Below, one piece after another: positions 1-6,962 of a DNA stretch of 8,758 nt. The notes under the pieces were generated by a model. The model did no database searches, was not told where the DNA came from, and saw only the letters and a list, made by a program, of their open reading frames with translations. Both the position numbers and the translations under genes were made by a program. Source of the DNA: Candidatus Zixiibacteriota bacterium (GTDB taxonomy: Bacteria; Zixibacteria; MSB-5A5; GN15; JAAZOE01); assembly GCA_012797915.1 (NCBI GenBank), contig JAAZOE010000168.1, positions 1 to 8,758 on the forward strand, written 5' to 3'. Numbering within the stretch: the stretch's first letter is position 1; each line of letters starts with the position of its first letter.

Positions 1-725
1 GGGAACAGCGGGGCCGCCTGTACGGTCACACCCTTGACAAAAATCCAAAAGGACAGCCCATAAAGGCTCCAGCCCAAAAAATAACCGCCGTAAATTGCCG
101 CCGCAAGGGATTTGTTGATTTCCAAACGGATGGCTTTACGCTTGAAGAAGACGAAGATACGGTTGAGAATCGTCTCCATGTGCCGGGGAAAGACAACGGT
201 CCACAGGGACACCAGCAAAATCGCCACGCCGATTAAAATCAGACCGGTGGTGGCGTAGGGAATGCGGGAATAATCATCGATTCCTCCGGGGGAGAGCATC
301 AGGAAGACGACGCCGCAAAGCAGCCCCGACGGCACCGCAAACAACTCTGTCAGGCCGAAGGAGGTCAACGCCTCTTCCTCGGTGATCCCCTCTTTCCTGG
401 CCAGGACGATCATGCCGAACATTTGCCAGACTTTGCCGGGAATATAGCGGCCCAGGTTGGCGATATAGGACACCTTGAAGGCTTTGGCCGGGCCGATCCG
501 TCGGCCCAGCGACAGGATGATCAACCGCCAGACCGATGACATGATAAAGAAGGTGAAAACGCACAGGGCGGTGGCCAGAACCAGCAGCGGATAATTGACC
601 TGCCACCGATAAGCGGCAACCTTGCCCCAGTTGTCGACCAGTTGTTTGCCCAGAAAGTAAAAAATCACTCCGATCAACACGACCTGGGTGATGCGCCAGA
701 GCACCTGTTTGGCCGTCGGCGTCAT
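1..725 (-). CDS. LPG_synthase_TM / UPF0104-family integral membrane protein (partial, 3' end outside window)
   Basis: The reading frame is open for 241 codons from an ATG at 725 to the window edge, so the C-terminus is missing. The protein is strongly hydrophobic, with likely membrane segments near residues 10-26, 45-72, 124-145, 155-175 and 205-230. After the second segment comes YIANLGRYIPGKVWQ (about residues 87-101), a hallmark of the UPF0104/LPG_synthase_TM family, which includes the membrane domain of MprF and the archaeal protein AglD. Family members are usually about 300-340 residues, so roughly a quarter is lost. Known members act in aminoacyl-phospholipid flipping or polyprenyl-linked sugar handling. 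Here it sits last in a glycosyltransferase cluster, which favours a lipid-sugar role. Its ATG shares one base with the stop of the upstream GT4 gene (TGATG), and an AAAGGGA ribosome site lies about 7 nt upstream, so translational coupling is likely. The exact substrate is unknown. Confidence 0.85.
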   Translation of the reverse strand, partial: MTPTAKQVLWRITQVVLIGVIFYFLGKQLVDNWGKVAAYRWQVNYPLLVLATALCVFTFFIMSSVWRLIILSLGRRIGPAKAFKVSYIANLGRYIPGKVWQMFGMIVLARKEGITEEEALTSFGLTELFAVPSGLLCGVVFLMLSPGGIDDYSRIPYATTGLILIGVAILLVSLWTVVFPRHMETILNRIFVFFKRKAIRLEINKSLAAAIYGGYFLGWSLYGLSFWIFVKGVTVQAAPLF

Positions 726-1921
726 CAGGCGGTCCCTTTCCGTGGTGATGCAACCGATATAAACAGTTCTCGGACCCGATCGATCAGAACCGGGGTCGCA
801 AATCGTTCCATCGCCCGCGCATGCCCTGCCGCCCCCAGGCGGTCCCGGAGAGCCGGATCGGAGAACAATTTCCACAGGCATCCGGCCAGGGCATCGACGT
901 CGCCGGGCGGGTATAACAGACCGTTGACCTCGTCCTCGATGATATCGACGATCCCTCCCGATCGGGCTCCGATAACCGGCCGACCGGTCAGTCCGGCTTC
1001 AACCAACACCAGCCCGAAGCCCTCCCCTTCCGAAGACAACACCACGATATCGCTTTGCCGATACAACTCTCCCAGCTTCTGTTGAGCCACCAGCGGGACA
1101 AACTCGAACCGATCGCCCAGATGCTCCCGGTCGACCAGCGCTTTCAATTCGGACTCCAATGGTCCTTCGCCAACCATGACCACCCGGAACCACAAACCCT
1201 CCCCGGCGAGTTTGGCGGCGGCAGCGATGATATCATCCAATCGCTTTTGCCGGGTGAACCGCGCCACCGAGAGGAGGACCGGCGGGTCATTATGGGGAGG
1301 GGCCGTCCTGGGAAAGGTTTCCATGCCGATCGGCATGGGAATGACGGCCACCCGGTCGGCGGCGATGGAATCCACATGTCGCAGGAGTCGATCCTTGAGA
1401 AAGGAGGAGACAACCGTTGCCCGGTCGGTCCGCCGATAGACGTACCGGCTGAGAATTTTCGTCAGTCCCTTCTTCTCCAGCAGGGAAATATCGGTGCCGT
1501 GAGATGACACCACCAGGGGGATATTCCGCCGGGCGGCAATCCGGGCGGCGACCAAACCGGGGGGAATCCACCAGTTGGCCCATATCAGATCGGGCTGGAT
1601 GCGTCGACAGACCTCATCGGCGGCGCGATGGAACGACCGGAGGAACCCGGCGAAGACGACCTTTCCCCACCAGGATCCGGCGACTTCCTGATGCATGCCG
1701 CCGCCATAGGCGATCGGTTTCTTCTCGGACAACGGGTAGGCAAAACGGATAATCCCGACGCCGTCGATGGTTTCTTCGCGGGCCAACCCAGGGGCGTGGG
1801 GGCAGACCACGGTGACAGTCATGCCCCGGGCGACCAAACCAGCCGACAGGCGATGCAGGTACAGGGCGGTCAGGTCGCCCCGGCGGCGGATGTAATTATG
1901 GGTGATGATGACGATGTTCAA
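725..1921 (-). CDS. Family 4 glycosyltransferase (GT-B fold, GT4)
   Basis: This 398-residue protein has the normal length and layout of a retaining GT4 enzyme, which transfers a sugar from a nucleotide-sugar donor at the cytoplasmic face. The N-terminal Rossmann half starts NIVIITHNY and has the acceptor-side motif SSHGTD at residues 139-144. The C-terminal donor half begins with SVARFTRQKR (218-227), then VGEGP (250-254), and carries the E-x7-E element EGFGLVLVE (E300 and E308) followed by GRPVIGARSGG and NGLLYPPGD. The start is TTG at 1921, which overlaps the GT2 stop in a TTGA arrangement. It puts the first beta strand at the very N-terminus, as expected, and I see no better in-frame start. 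The ribosome site is weak, so expression probably depends on coupling to the GT2 gene. Sugar and acceptor cannot be told from sequence alone. No signal peptide or membrane helix is evident. Confidence 0.93.
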   Translation of the reverse strand: MNIVIITHNYIRRRGDLTALYLHRLSAGLVARGMTVTVVCPHAPGLAREETIDGVGIIRFAYPLSEKKPIAYGGGMHQEVAGSWWGKVVFAGFLRSFHRAADEVCRRIQPDLIWANWWIPPGLVAARIAARRNIPLVVSSHGTDISLLEKKGLTKILSRYVYRRTDRATVVSSFLKDRLLRHVDSIAADRVAVIPMPIGMETFPRTAPPHNDPPVLLSVARFTRQKRLDDIIAAAAKLAGEGLWFRVVMVGEGPLESELKALVDREHLGDRFEFVPLVAQQKLGELYRQSDIVVLSSEGEGFGLVLVEAGLTGRPVIGARSGGIVDIIEDEVNGLLYPPGDVDALAGCLWKLFSDPALRDRLGAAGHARAMERFATPVLIDRVRELFISVASPRKGTA

Positions 1922-2904
1922 CGGTTCTGCTCGTCGACGTCGGCCTTCCGGCCGTTGATATCCGCTTCCAGTTTCTGGACCGCCTGGCGGACCCCGGCCA
2001 ATTCTTCCTTGATGGCGGTCAGCGCCTCGGCCAAGAATCCGAGGACAAAGAACGAGACCCCCATGACCGACAACAGAATGACCAGATACAGCAGGGGCCG
2101 ATGCCCGGCATTGAGGGCGAACCGCAAATAGACGGCAACCAGACCGATGATGAAGGCGGCGATGATGAGTATCGCCCCCGGCACCCCGAAAAACAACAAT
2201 GGTTTCTTGAGCAGGGTCATCTGTGATTTGACCGCCAGCATATCCATCACCCCCACCGGGATGCGCCAGAATCCGGAGAACTTGGACTGTCCGCTGTGGC
2301 GGGGATAGAGCGGCATCTTGACCTCATCCACCCGGTATCCCTGCTGGACCGCCATGGCCACCAGATAGCGATGCCAGTCGCGGCGCAGGAACATCCCTTC
2401 CACCACCTCGCGCCGGAACGCCTTGACCGAATTGAGATCATGCACCTTGAGGTTGAAGATTCTCCGGGATAGCGCGTTGTAGACCGAGGAAACGAATCGT
2501 TTGCTGTATTGCCCCTGCTTCCAGCCGGTGACCATGTCGTTTCCTTCGTCGATTTTGGCGATCATGGCCGGGATATCTTCGGGCAGATACTGCAGGTCGG
2601 CGGGATAAAAAACGAAAATCTCCCCCCGGGCCGCGGCGAAGCCGGTCTGCAGCGCCTCCGTCAAACCCCGGTTGTGGCTGTGGGTCAGGACCCGCAGGAA
2701 ATCATAGTTCGCCCCGAGCGCGGCCAGCAGCGCCGCCGTCCGATCGACGGAACCGTCGTCCACCACGACCACCTCAAAGGTAAATCCGGCCGAGGTCTTC
2801 ATGGCGGCGAACCGTCGGCACAACTCCTCGACGTTTCCCTCTTCGTTGAAGGCCGGGACGACGATGGAGACCCGCGGGTCACAGCTGGGAGTCGATGGTT
2901 GCAT
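1918..2904 (-). CDS. Family 2 glycosyltransferase, DPM/ArnC-like, with two C-terminal membrane helices
   Basis: The 328-residue protein starts with a GT-A domain: VSIVVPAFNEEGNVEEL (12-28), VVVVDDGSVDRT (45-56), the acidic element PADLQ (101-105), and the DPM-type HDLNSVKAFRREV (155-167) and HSGQSKFSGF (203-212). Two membrane helices follow (about 236-262 and 271-294), then a charged tail of about 30 residues with coiled-coil character. This layout matches enzymes that load a sugar onto polyprenyl phosphate at the cytoplasmic face, the donor used by GT-C transferases such as the one encoded just upstream. An oddity is that the first Asp of the usual DxDLQ metal-binding motif is Pro, while the second Asp and the Gln remain. 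The ATG at 2904 has an AAGGA site 8 nt upstream. The gene overlaps the GT-C gene by 26 nt and the GT4 gene by 4 nt. The sugar is unknown. Confidence 0.92.
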   Translation of the reverse strand: MQPSTPSCDPRVSIVVPAFNEEGNVEELCRRFAAMKTSAGFTFEVVVVDDGSVDRTAALLAALGANYDFLRVLTHSHNRGLTEALQTGFAAARGEIFVFYPADLQYLPEDIPAMIAKIDEGNDMVTGWKQGQYSKRFVSSVYNALSRRIFNLKVHDLNSVKAFRREVVEGMFLRRDWHRYLVAMAVQQGYRVDEVKMPLYPRHSGQSKFSGFWRIPVGVMDMLAVKSQMTLLKKPLLFFGVPGAILIIAAFIIGLVAVYLRFALNAGHRPLLYLVILLSVMGVSFFVLGFLAEALTAIKEELAGVRQAVQKLEADINGRKADVDEQNR

Positions 2905-5041
2905 CCAAAGAGTCCTTTATATAGTCATTGATATAATCGTCGAAATCGTGATATCCCAGATCGTACCGCGTGGCCAGGTCGATTTCCTGCCGTCCCGTAA
3001 ACCGCCACATCTCATCGCCGCTGCTGTCGGCCTTGGCAATATACGCCTTCCCCAGCAGGTAGTGAAGATTAAAATCGGTCGGCGAGAAGGCCGCGGCCCG
3101 GGAAAACAGCGTCACCGCACTGTCGGGATTGCCCCGGGCCAGCGCGAAAAAACCGGCGAAAAGATGACCGGTGATGTTCTCCGGATTGAGCCGCAGGAAT
3201 CGCCGCAGGTAGGCATCACCGGAGTCAGGCAGGTTCCGATCGTAGAACCGGGTGGCTTTCTCGAAATTGGAATAGAGGTACTCCGCCGCCCGCGGGTTGC
3301 CGGTCCGGCGGGCGATGCGGTAGATCGAAACCTTGCGGCAGTTGATGTAGTAGTGACAGACCAGCTCGGCCTTGTCCAAAACCTGCGGATACAACTGCCG
3401 GGCGACCTCCTCGTTGGAATGCTCCAGCACCAGATGCGTAATCGGATACCGCCGGAACATGAGCGAATCGGGACGGGTGGTGCCGAAGATGTTGATGACG
3501 CATCCCAGGTCATTTTCCAGGGCCAGGGCCGGCGCATACGGCCCGGAGATGACCGCTCCGGGGGACAAGATCATCCCCAGATCGCGCGACGCCTGCCGGG
3601 TGGTGTACAACGGCTCGGCGGCCCAGGCCAGGTAGTTTTTCCCATGGAATCCCAGCGCCGCCAGGATCACCAGGGCGACCACGCCGTACCGGATCGGGGC
3701 CGGAATCGTCAGCGAAGCGGGCGGTTTGAACCGCGCCATGAGCGCGTAGAGGATCACGACCGCCAGCACCGGCGCGGCGACCGGGAGGAAATATTCGCGG
3801 AAGGTGAAATCGATTCCCAGATTTACGGTCACGGCGCTGGCCAGCTGATAGGCGACCAGAAGCAGCAGAATGAAGAATACCATCGCGAACGGTATGGACT
3901 TCTCAAACAGGCTGCTCTTTTCCCGGCAATGCAGCAGGTAGGCGATTCCGGCGGCAGTCAGCGCTCCCAGCGGGAAGATCATCGCCGTCTGATACCGGAC
4001 CGGTTGATAATTCCAGGGCATCTGCGACAGGTAGGTGCTGATCAGCCAGCCGGCCAGCAGGATCAGGATTGGCCGCGGCGTTTCCCTGGCCGTTTGTTTT
4101 GCCCCCGCTTTGAGCAGTTGCGCCGCCAGAATGAGACAGACCACTACCGCGGCAATTCCCTCGACCGGCATCCGGTCGAAAAAGACGGCGTCCTTGCCGA
4201 AGGTCAGAAATTTCCAGACGAATTTCGAAATGGACATCAATCCTTCGGGGGCGCCGTACAATCCGAAGGCCTGTTCCGAGACATACCCGGCCAGCATGGT
4301 CGCATTCGGCCGAAAGATGAGAACGTACCATACGCCGACGACGACGATGAATCCCCCGATCGCCCAGACCGCCTGCCGTACCGCCGCTTTGTCATCCAGA
4401 TAGAAGCGGCGATAGAAGTAGTACAGAATCGGCGCGCCCAGAAAACCGAGGGCGATGATCTTGCCGAAGACAACGGCCGAGGCGAAACAGGCGCCGAAGA
4501 GCAGATGCCCGATCGACCGGTTTTGGCCATAGACCAGACACAGTAAGCCGAGGATGAACAGCGCATTCATGCCCGTTTCCAGAAACGGCCTGCGGCCGAA
4601 GAATATCCCCAAGTAATTGACGGCGATGAAGAATATCGATAGCAGGGCCGCGCCGTTGCCCAGCCCTTTGCGGACCACCAGATAGAACATAAGAACCGAA
4701 AGCAGCGTCAACAGCAGACCGACCAGGTTGGCTTGATAGGTCCCCACGCCCAACCAGCCGTACACCAGCCGGGAAACCGCCGAGACCAAGGAATACTGAT
4801 AGGTGACATACCGGTGATCCTGATATGGATTCCAGTCGCCGGTCTGGACGGCGTTGCGGGCGTAGACGGTGTATTGCGGCGGATCGGTTTCGATATCCTG
4901 CGAGAAGGAGATTTTATTGGGCGGATCGGCCGAGAGGTGATTGAGGCGAACAAACAGGGCCAGGCCGAAAATCAGGACGAACGCCACCAGTTCCCATCGC
5001 CGGGGCAGAGACAGGAAGAATTTGTCGGTCGGTTCAGTCAT
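2879..5041 (-). CDS. GT-C type (GT39/ArnT/PMT-like) integral membrane glycosyltransferase with C-terminal TPR-like tail
   Basis: From ATG 5041 the product is 720 residues. It has a first helix at about 18-34, then a loop with SQDIETDPPQYTVYARN (47-63), where GT-C enzymes place their catalytic acidic residues. About ten further helices run to about residue 465, and PWNYQPVRYQT (342-352) resembles the GT39 P-x-RY loop. A soluble, probably periplasmic, region follows. It ends in two TPR-like helical hairpins (about 605-672, with AYLRRFLRLNPEN and SAVTLFSRAAAFSPTD) and an acidic tail. GT-C enzymes transfer sugar from a polyprenyl-phosphate donor on the outer side of the inner membrane, matching the DPM-like gene downstream. 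I chose ATG 5041 because GGAAG lies about 11 nt upstream. The frame stays open to a TTG at 5098, but that TTG is inside the -35 box of the gene's own promoter. The acceptor, protein or lipid, is not known. Confidence 0.88.
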   Translation of the reverse strand: MTEPTDKFFLSLPRRWELVAFVLIFGLALFVRLNHLSADPPNKISFSQDIETDPPQYTVYARNAVQTGDWNPYQDHRYVTYQYSLVSAVSRLVYGWLGVGTYQANLVGLLLTLLSVLMFYLVVRKGLGNGAALLSIFFIAVNYLGIFFGRRPFLETGMNALFILGLLCLVYGQNRSIGHLLFGACFASAVVFGKIIALGFLGAPILYYFYRRFYLDDKAAVRQAVWAIGGFIVVVGVWYVLIFRPNATMLAGYVSEQAFGLYGAPEGLMSISKFVWKFLTFGKDAVFFDRMPVEGIAAVVVCLILAAQLLKAGAKQTARETPRPILILLAGWLISTYLSQMPWNYQPVRYQTAMIFPLGALTAAGIAYLLHCREKSSLFEKSIPFAMVFFILLLLVAYQLASAVTVNLGIDFTFREYFLPVAAPVLAVVILYALMARFKPPASLTIPAPIRYGVVALVILAALGFHGKNYLAWAAEPLYTTRQASRDLGMILSPGAVISGPYAPALALENDLGCVINIFGTTRPDSLMFRRYPITHLVLEHSNEEVARQLYPQVLDKAELVCHYYINCRKVSIYRIARRTGNPRAAEYLYSNFEKATRFYDRNLPDSGDAYLRRFLRLNPENITGHLFAGFFALARGNPDSAVTLFSRAAAFSPTDFNLHYLLGKAYIAKADSSGDEMWRFTGRQEIDLATRYDLGYHDFDDYINDYIKDSLDATIDSQL

Positions 5042-5062
5042 GAACGAGGTCTCTTCCGCAAT

Positions 5063-5098
5063 GGGAGCCAATCTACGCCCGATTCGGGCGGGGGTCAA
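5063..5098 (-). promoter_or_regulatory. Sigma70-type promoter for the glycosyltransferase cluster
   Basis: Reading leftward, TTGACC (5098-5093) and TAGATT (5075-5070) are separated by exactly 17 nt. The predicted transcript start near 5063 gives a leader of about 22 nt before the ATG at 5041. This is the only clear promoter in the 137-nt gap between the small membrane protein gene and the GT-C gene, so it probably makes the sugar cluster a separate transcript from the pyr operon. Most of the spacer is a perfect palindrome, listed separately. Confidence 0.65.
5076..5090. repeat. Perfect 7-1-7 palindrome in the promoter spacer (possible operator)
   Basis: CGCCCGA (5076-5082) and TCGGGCG (5084-5090) are exact inverted repeats around one base. 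They fill 15 of the 17 nt between the -10 and -35 boxes. A dimeric regulator bound here would block or reshape the promoter. It would not be in the predicted transcript, so it is unlikely to act as an RNA hairpin for this unit. The base composition is GC-rich, so chance is possible. Confidence 0.45.
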
Positions 5099-5116
5099 GT
5101 GGATTATCGAACCGCA

Positions 5117-5156
5117 CCGGTGACGGGGCTGCGCAACGGGCGGCGGAAATCACCGG
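5117..5156. repeat. Inverted repeat downstream of the small membrane protein gene
   Basis: CCGGTGA (5117-5123) and TCACCGG (5150-5156) are exact inverted repeats with a 26-nt loop, lying 23 nt beyond the stop of the 135-residue gene. There is no run of U after it, so it is not a classical intrinsic terminator. It could form an RNA 3' end structure for the pyr transcript. This is the only structure I see between the two operons apart from the promoter. Confidence 0.25.
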
Positions 5157-5178
5157 GGCGACCGGAACGACGAGCCGG

Positions 5179-5586
5179 TTATTTCTGAACGACCGACAGC
5201 CGGTCATCCCATTTTTTCGTGGCCCGGTACTGCATGATATGCAGCACCAGAAGCGCGGCCAGCAGAATGACGTTGATGCCGATCATAATCTCGCGGGGGA
5301 AGGACAGGATACCGTCCAGGATGAATCCGACCAGCCAGATACCGATGCCGATACCGGCCGGGATATACATCGAATCTTCTTTTTTCACGTACCCGTAGAT
5401 GACGCCCATGATCAGCGAGATATAATAGGCCAGCAGGGTTGGAATCAGGAGGACATCGGGGGCCGACTCCAGCCAGCCGACCTTGAACAGGCGCCCCATG
5501 GCCCCGAAGATGACCATAATCCCCAAGAGCGGCAGAGGCAGTGAGGTCATGAAGTTCAAGAATCGAAACATCCGGGATTTCTGCAT
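5179..5586 (-). CDS. Hypothetical four-helix membrane protein
   Basis: The 135-residue product has four likely transmembrane helices (about 13-31, 44-66, 74-94 and 98-119), short loops, and a charged cytoplasmic-looking tail (QYRATKKWDDRL). I do not recognise the family, and no catalytic motif stands out. The ATG at 5586 has GAGGA 5 nt upstream, a strong ribosome site, which supports a real gene. It begins 48 nt after the pyrC stop with no terminator or promoter visible in that gap, so it is probably the last gene of the pyr transcript. A role linked to pyrimidines, such as nucleobase transport, is unsupported: the protein is far smaller than known uracil permeases. It could simply be carried in the operon. 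Confidence 0.75.
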   Translation of the reverse strand: MQKSRMFRFLNFMTSLPLPLLGIMVIFGAMGRLFKVGWLESAPDVLLIPTLLAYYISLIMGVIYGYVKKEDSMYIPAGIGIGIWLVGFILDGILSFPREIMIGINVILLAALLVLHIMQYRATKKWDDRLSVVQK

Positions 5587-5634
5587 GCTGTTCCTCGCTT
5601 TCGCCGGCGCCGAGCCGGAGCGTCATGGATACGC

Positions 5635-6945
5635 CTACGTTCTGGTCCGATGCGTCACTCGGCCGTTCATGATGGTCGCCAAAACTTTCCCCTTCAACTG
5701 CCGTCCGACGAAGGGGGAGTTTTTCGATTTGGAGTAGAAATCCTCCCGCCGCACCGTCCATTCGGCTTCGGGATCGAAGATGACCAGATCGGCGGATTCA
5801 CCAACCCCCAGACCGTGACTGGGCAGACCGACGATCGCCGCCGGATTGGCGCTGAGTTTCCGAATCACATCCAGAAGCGTCAGATATCCTTTGTCGACCA
5901 GCTCGGTGACGGCCAGTCCCAGACAAGTTTCCAGGCCGATCATCCCCGGCGGGGCTTGATCGAATTCCACGTCTTTCTCTTCATCGGTGTGCGGAGCATG
6001 GTCGGTGGCGATGCAATCGATGGTGCCGTCGACCAGCCCGGCGATGACCGCCTGACGGTCGGTTTCGGTCCGCAACGGGGGGTTGACCCGGAGGTTAGTG
6101 TCGAATCGCTCGCCGATGAGATCATCGGTCAGGGTGAAATGATGCGGGGTTGCCTCGGCCGTGACTTTGACGCCTTCGGCCTTCCCCCGTCGGATCGCTT
6201 CTACGCCGCCGGCGGTGGAAACATGCGCAATGTGCAGCCGTCCGCCGGTCAGGCCGGCCAGCTTGATGTCGCGGATGATGGCGATTTCCTCGGCCACCGC
6301 CGGACGGCCGGTCATCCCCAGTTTGGCCGATTGAAACGATTCGTTCATCAATCCCTTGGCTGCCAGAAAAACATCCTCGGCGTGGGAAATCACGGGGATA
6401 TCGAACATCCGGGCGTACTCCAGCGCCCGCCGCATGACCTCCGGATTCTGGACATAGTCGCCGTCGTCGGAAATAGCCACAACCCCGGCTTTGACCAGAT
6501 CGCCGATTTCCGATAATTCCTGGCCGGCGCGGTTTTTGGTGATCGCCCCGATGCAGTAGACGCGGCAGTCCCCTTTCTCGGCCAGGGAGGTGACGAATTT
6601 GACTGTCTCCTGGTTGTCGATAGCCGGTTGGGTGTTGGGCATGCAGCAGACGGAGGTGAATCCGCCGGCGGCCGCGGCTCGCGAACCGGTCATGATCGTT
6701 TCCTTGTCCTCGCGCCCCGGCTCCCGGAAATGCACGTGCAGGTCGACGAAGCCGGTGGCAACGATCGCTCCGGCGGCGTCGATGACCCGATCGCCAAGAT
6801 ATTTCTTGATTTCTTCCTTATTGAGCTGTCCCTCTTCGAATACGCGCGCGATCTTTCCTCCGGCGATGCCGAGGTCGGCCCGCTTGGAAAACCCAAAACC
6901 GGGGTCTATCAGATGCCCGCCGATAATCAACAGATCGAATTCCAT
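5635..6945 (-). CDS. pyrC: Dihydroorotase, class I type
   Basis: This 436-residue enzyme of the amidohydrolase superfamily cyclises N-carbamoyl-L-aspartate to L-dihydroorotate, the third step of de novo pyrimidine synthesis. Visible metal and catalytic residues are DLHVHFREPG (H70 and H72), the AISDDGDYVQ segment with D161, ISHAED (H188), HIAHVS (H241) and ATDHAPH (D315). Their spacing fits the Bacillus/Aquifex class I enzymes, in which Asp rather than a carboxylated Lys occupies the bridging position. Length is normal for the family. The beta-sandwich ends are present (DLLIIGGHLIDP at the start, VLATIMNGRV at the end). The ATG at 6945 follows a GGAG/AGAGGG site. The gene starts 17 nt after pyrB ends, which indicates a shared transcript. 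In Aquifex this type forms a complex with PyrB; the same pairing here is inference. Confidence 0.97.
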   Translation of the reverse strand: MEFDLLIIGGHLIDPGFGFSKRADLGIAGGKIARVFEEGQLNKEEIKKYLGDRVIDAAGAIVATGFVDLHVHFREPGREDKETIMTGSRAAAAGGFTSVCCMPNTQPAIDNQETVKFVTSLAEKGDCRVYCIGAITKNRAGQELSEIGDLVKAGVVAISDDGDYVQNPEVMRRALEYARMFDIPVISHAEDVFLAAKGLMNESFQSAKLGMTGRPAVAEEIAIIRDIKLAGLTGGRLHIAHVSTAGGVEAIRRGKAEGVKVTAEATPHHFTLTDDLIGERFDTNLRVNPPLRTETDRQAVIAGLVDGTIDCIATDHAPHTDEEKDVEFDQAPPGMIGLETCLGLAVTELVDKGYLTLLDVIRKLSANPAAIVGLPSHGLGVGESADLVIFDPEAEWTVRREDFYSKSKNSPFVGRQLKGKVLATIMNGRVTHRTRT

Positions 6946-6962
6946 ACGCTCCGTACCCTCTT

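Noticed and set aside
274..753. 159-codon minus-strand frame overlapping the flippase-like gene
   Set aside because: It is a different frame of the same DNA. The frame from ATG 725 gives a coherent membrane protein with the YIPGKVWQ motif.
2801..4546. 581-codon open frame on the plus strand
   Set aside because: It lies entirely opposite the GT2 and GT-C genes, which have clear motifs. Its product is rich in Q, R, G and D with no domain, the typical mirror of a GC-rich gene.
5042..5098. Longer version of the GT-C gene starting at TTG 5098
   Set aside because: That TTG is part of the -35 box TTGACC, and the extra 19 codons cover the -10 box and transcript start. ATG 5041 has its own ribosome site and begins just before the first membrane helix.
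5594..5622. GC-rich inverted repeat (CCGGC/GCCGG) between pyrC and the small membrane protein gene, considered as a terminator
   Set aside because: The stem is only five base pairs and no U run follows. The strong ribosome site immediately after it suggests the transcript continues.
5204..5761. 185-codon minus-strand frame spanning the pyrC end and the small membrane protein gene
   Set aside because: It overlaps both genes in another frame, has a non-membrane, low-coherence composition, and would contradict the well-supported pyrC C-terminus and the GAGGA-led ATG at 5586.
5650..6516. 288-codon plus-strand frame, with a similar 258-codon frame at 7128-7904
   Set aside because: They are antisense to pyrC and pyrB, whose catalytic motifs are complete. 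The products are low in complexity and have no supporting ribosome site that I can see.
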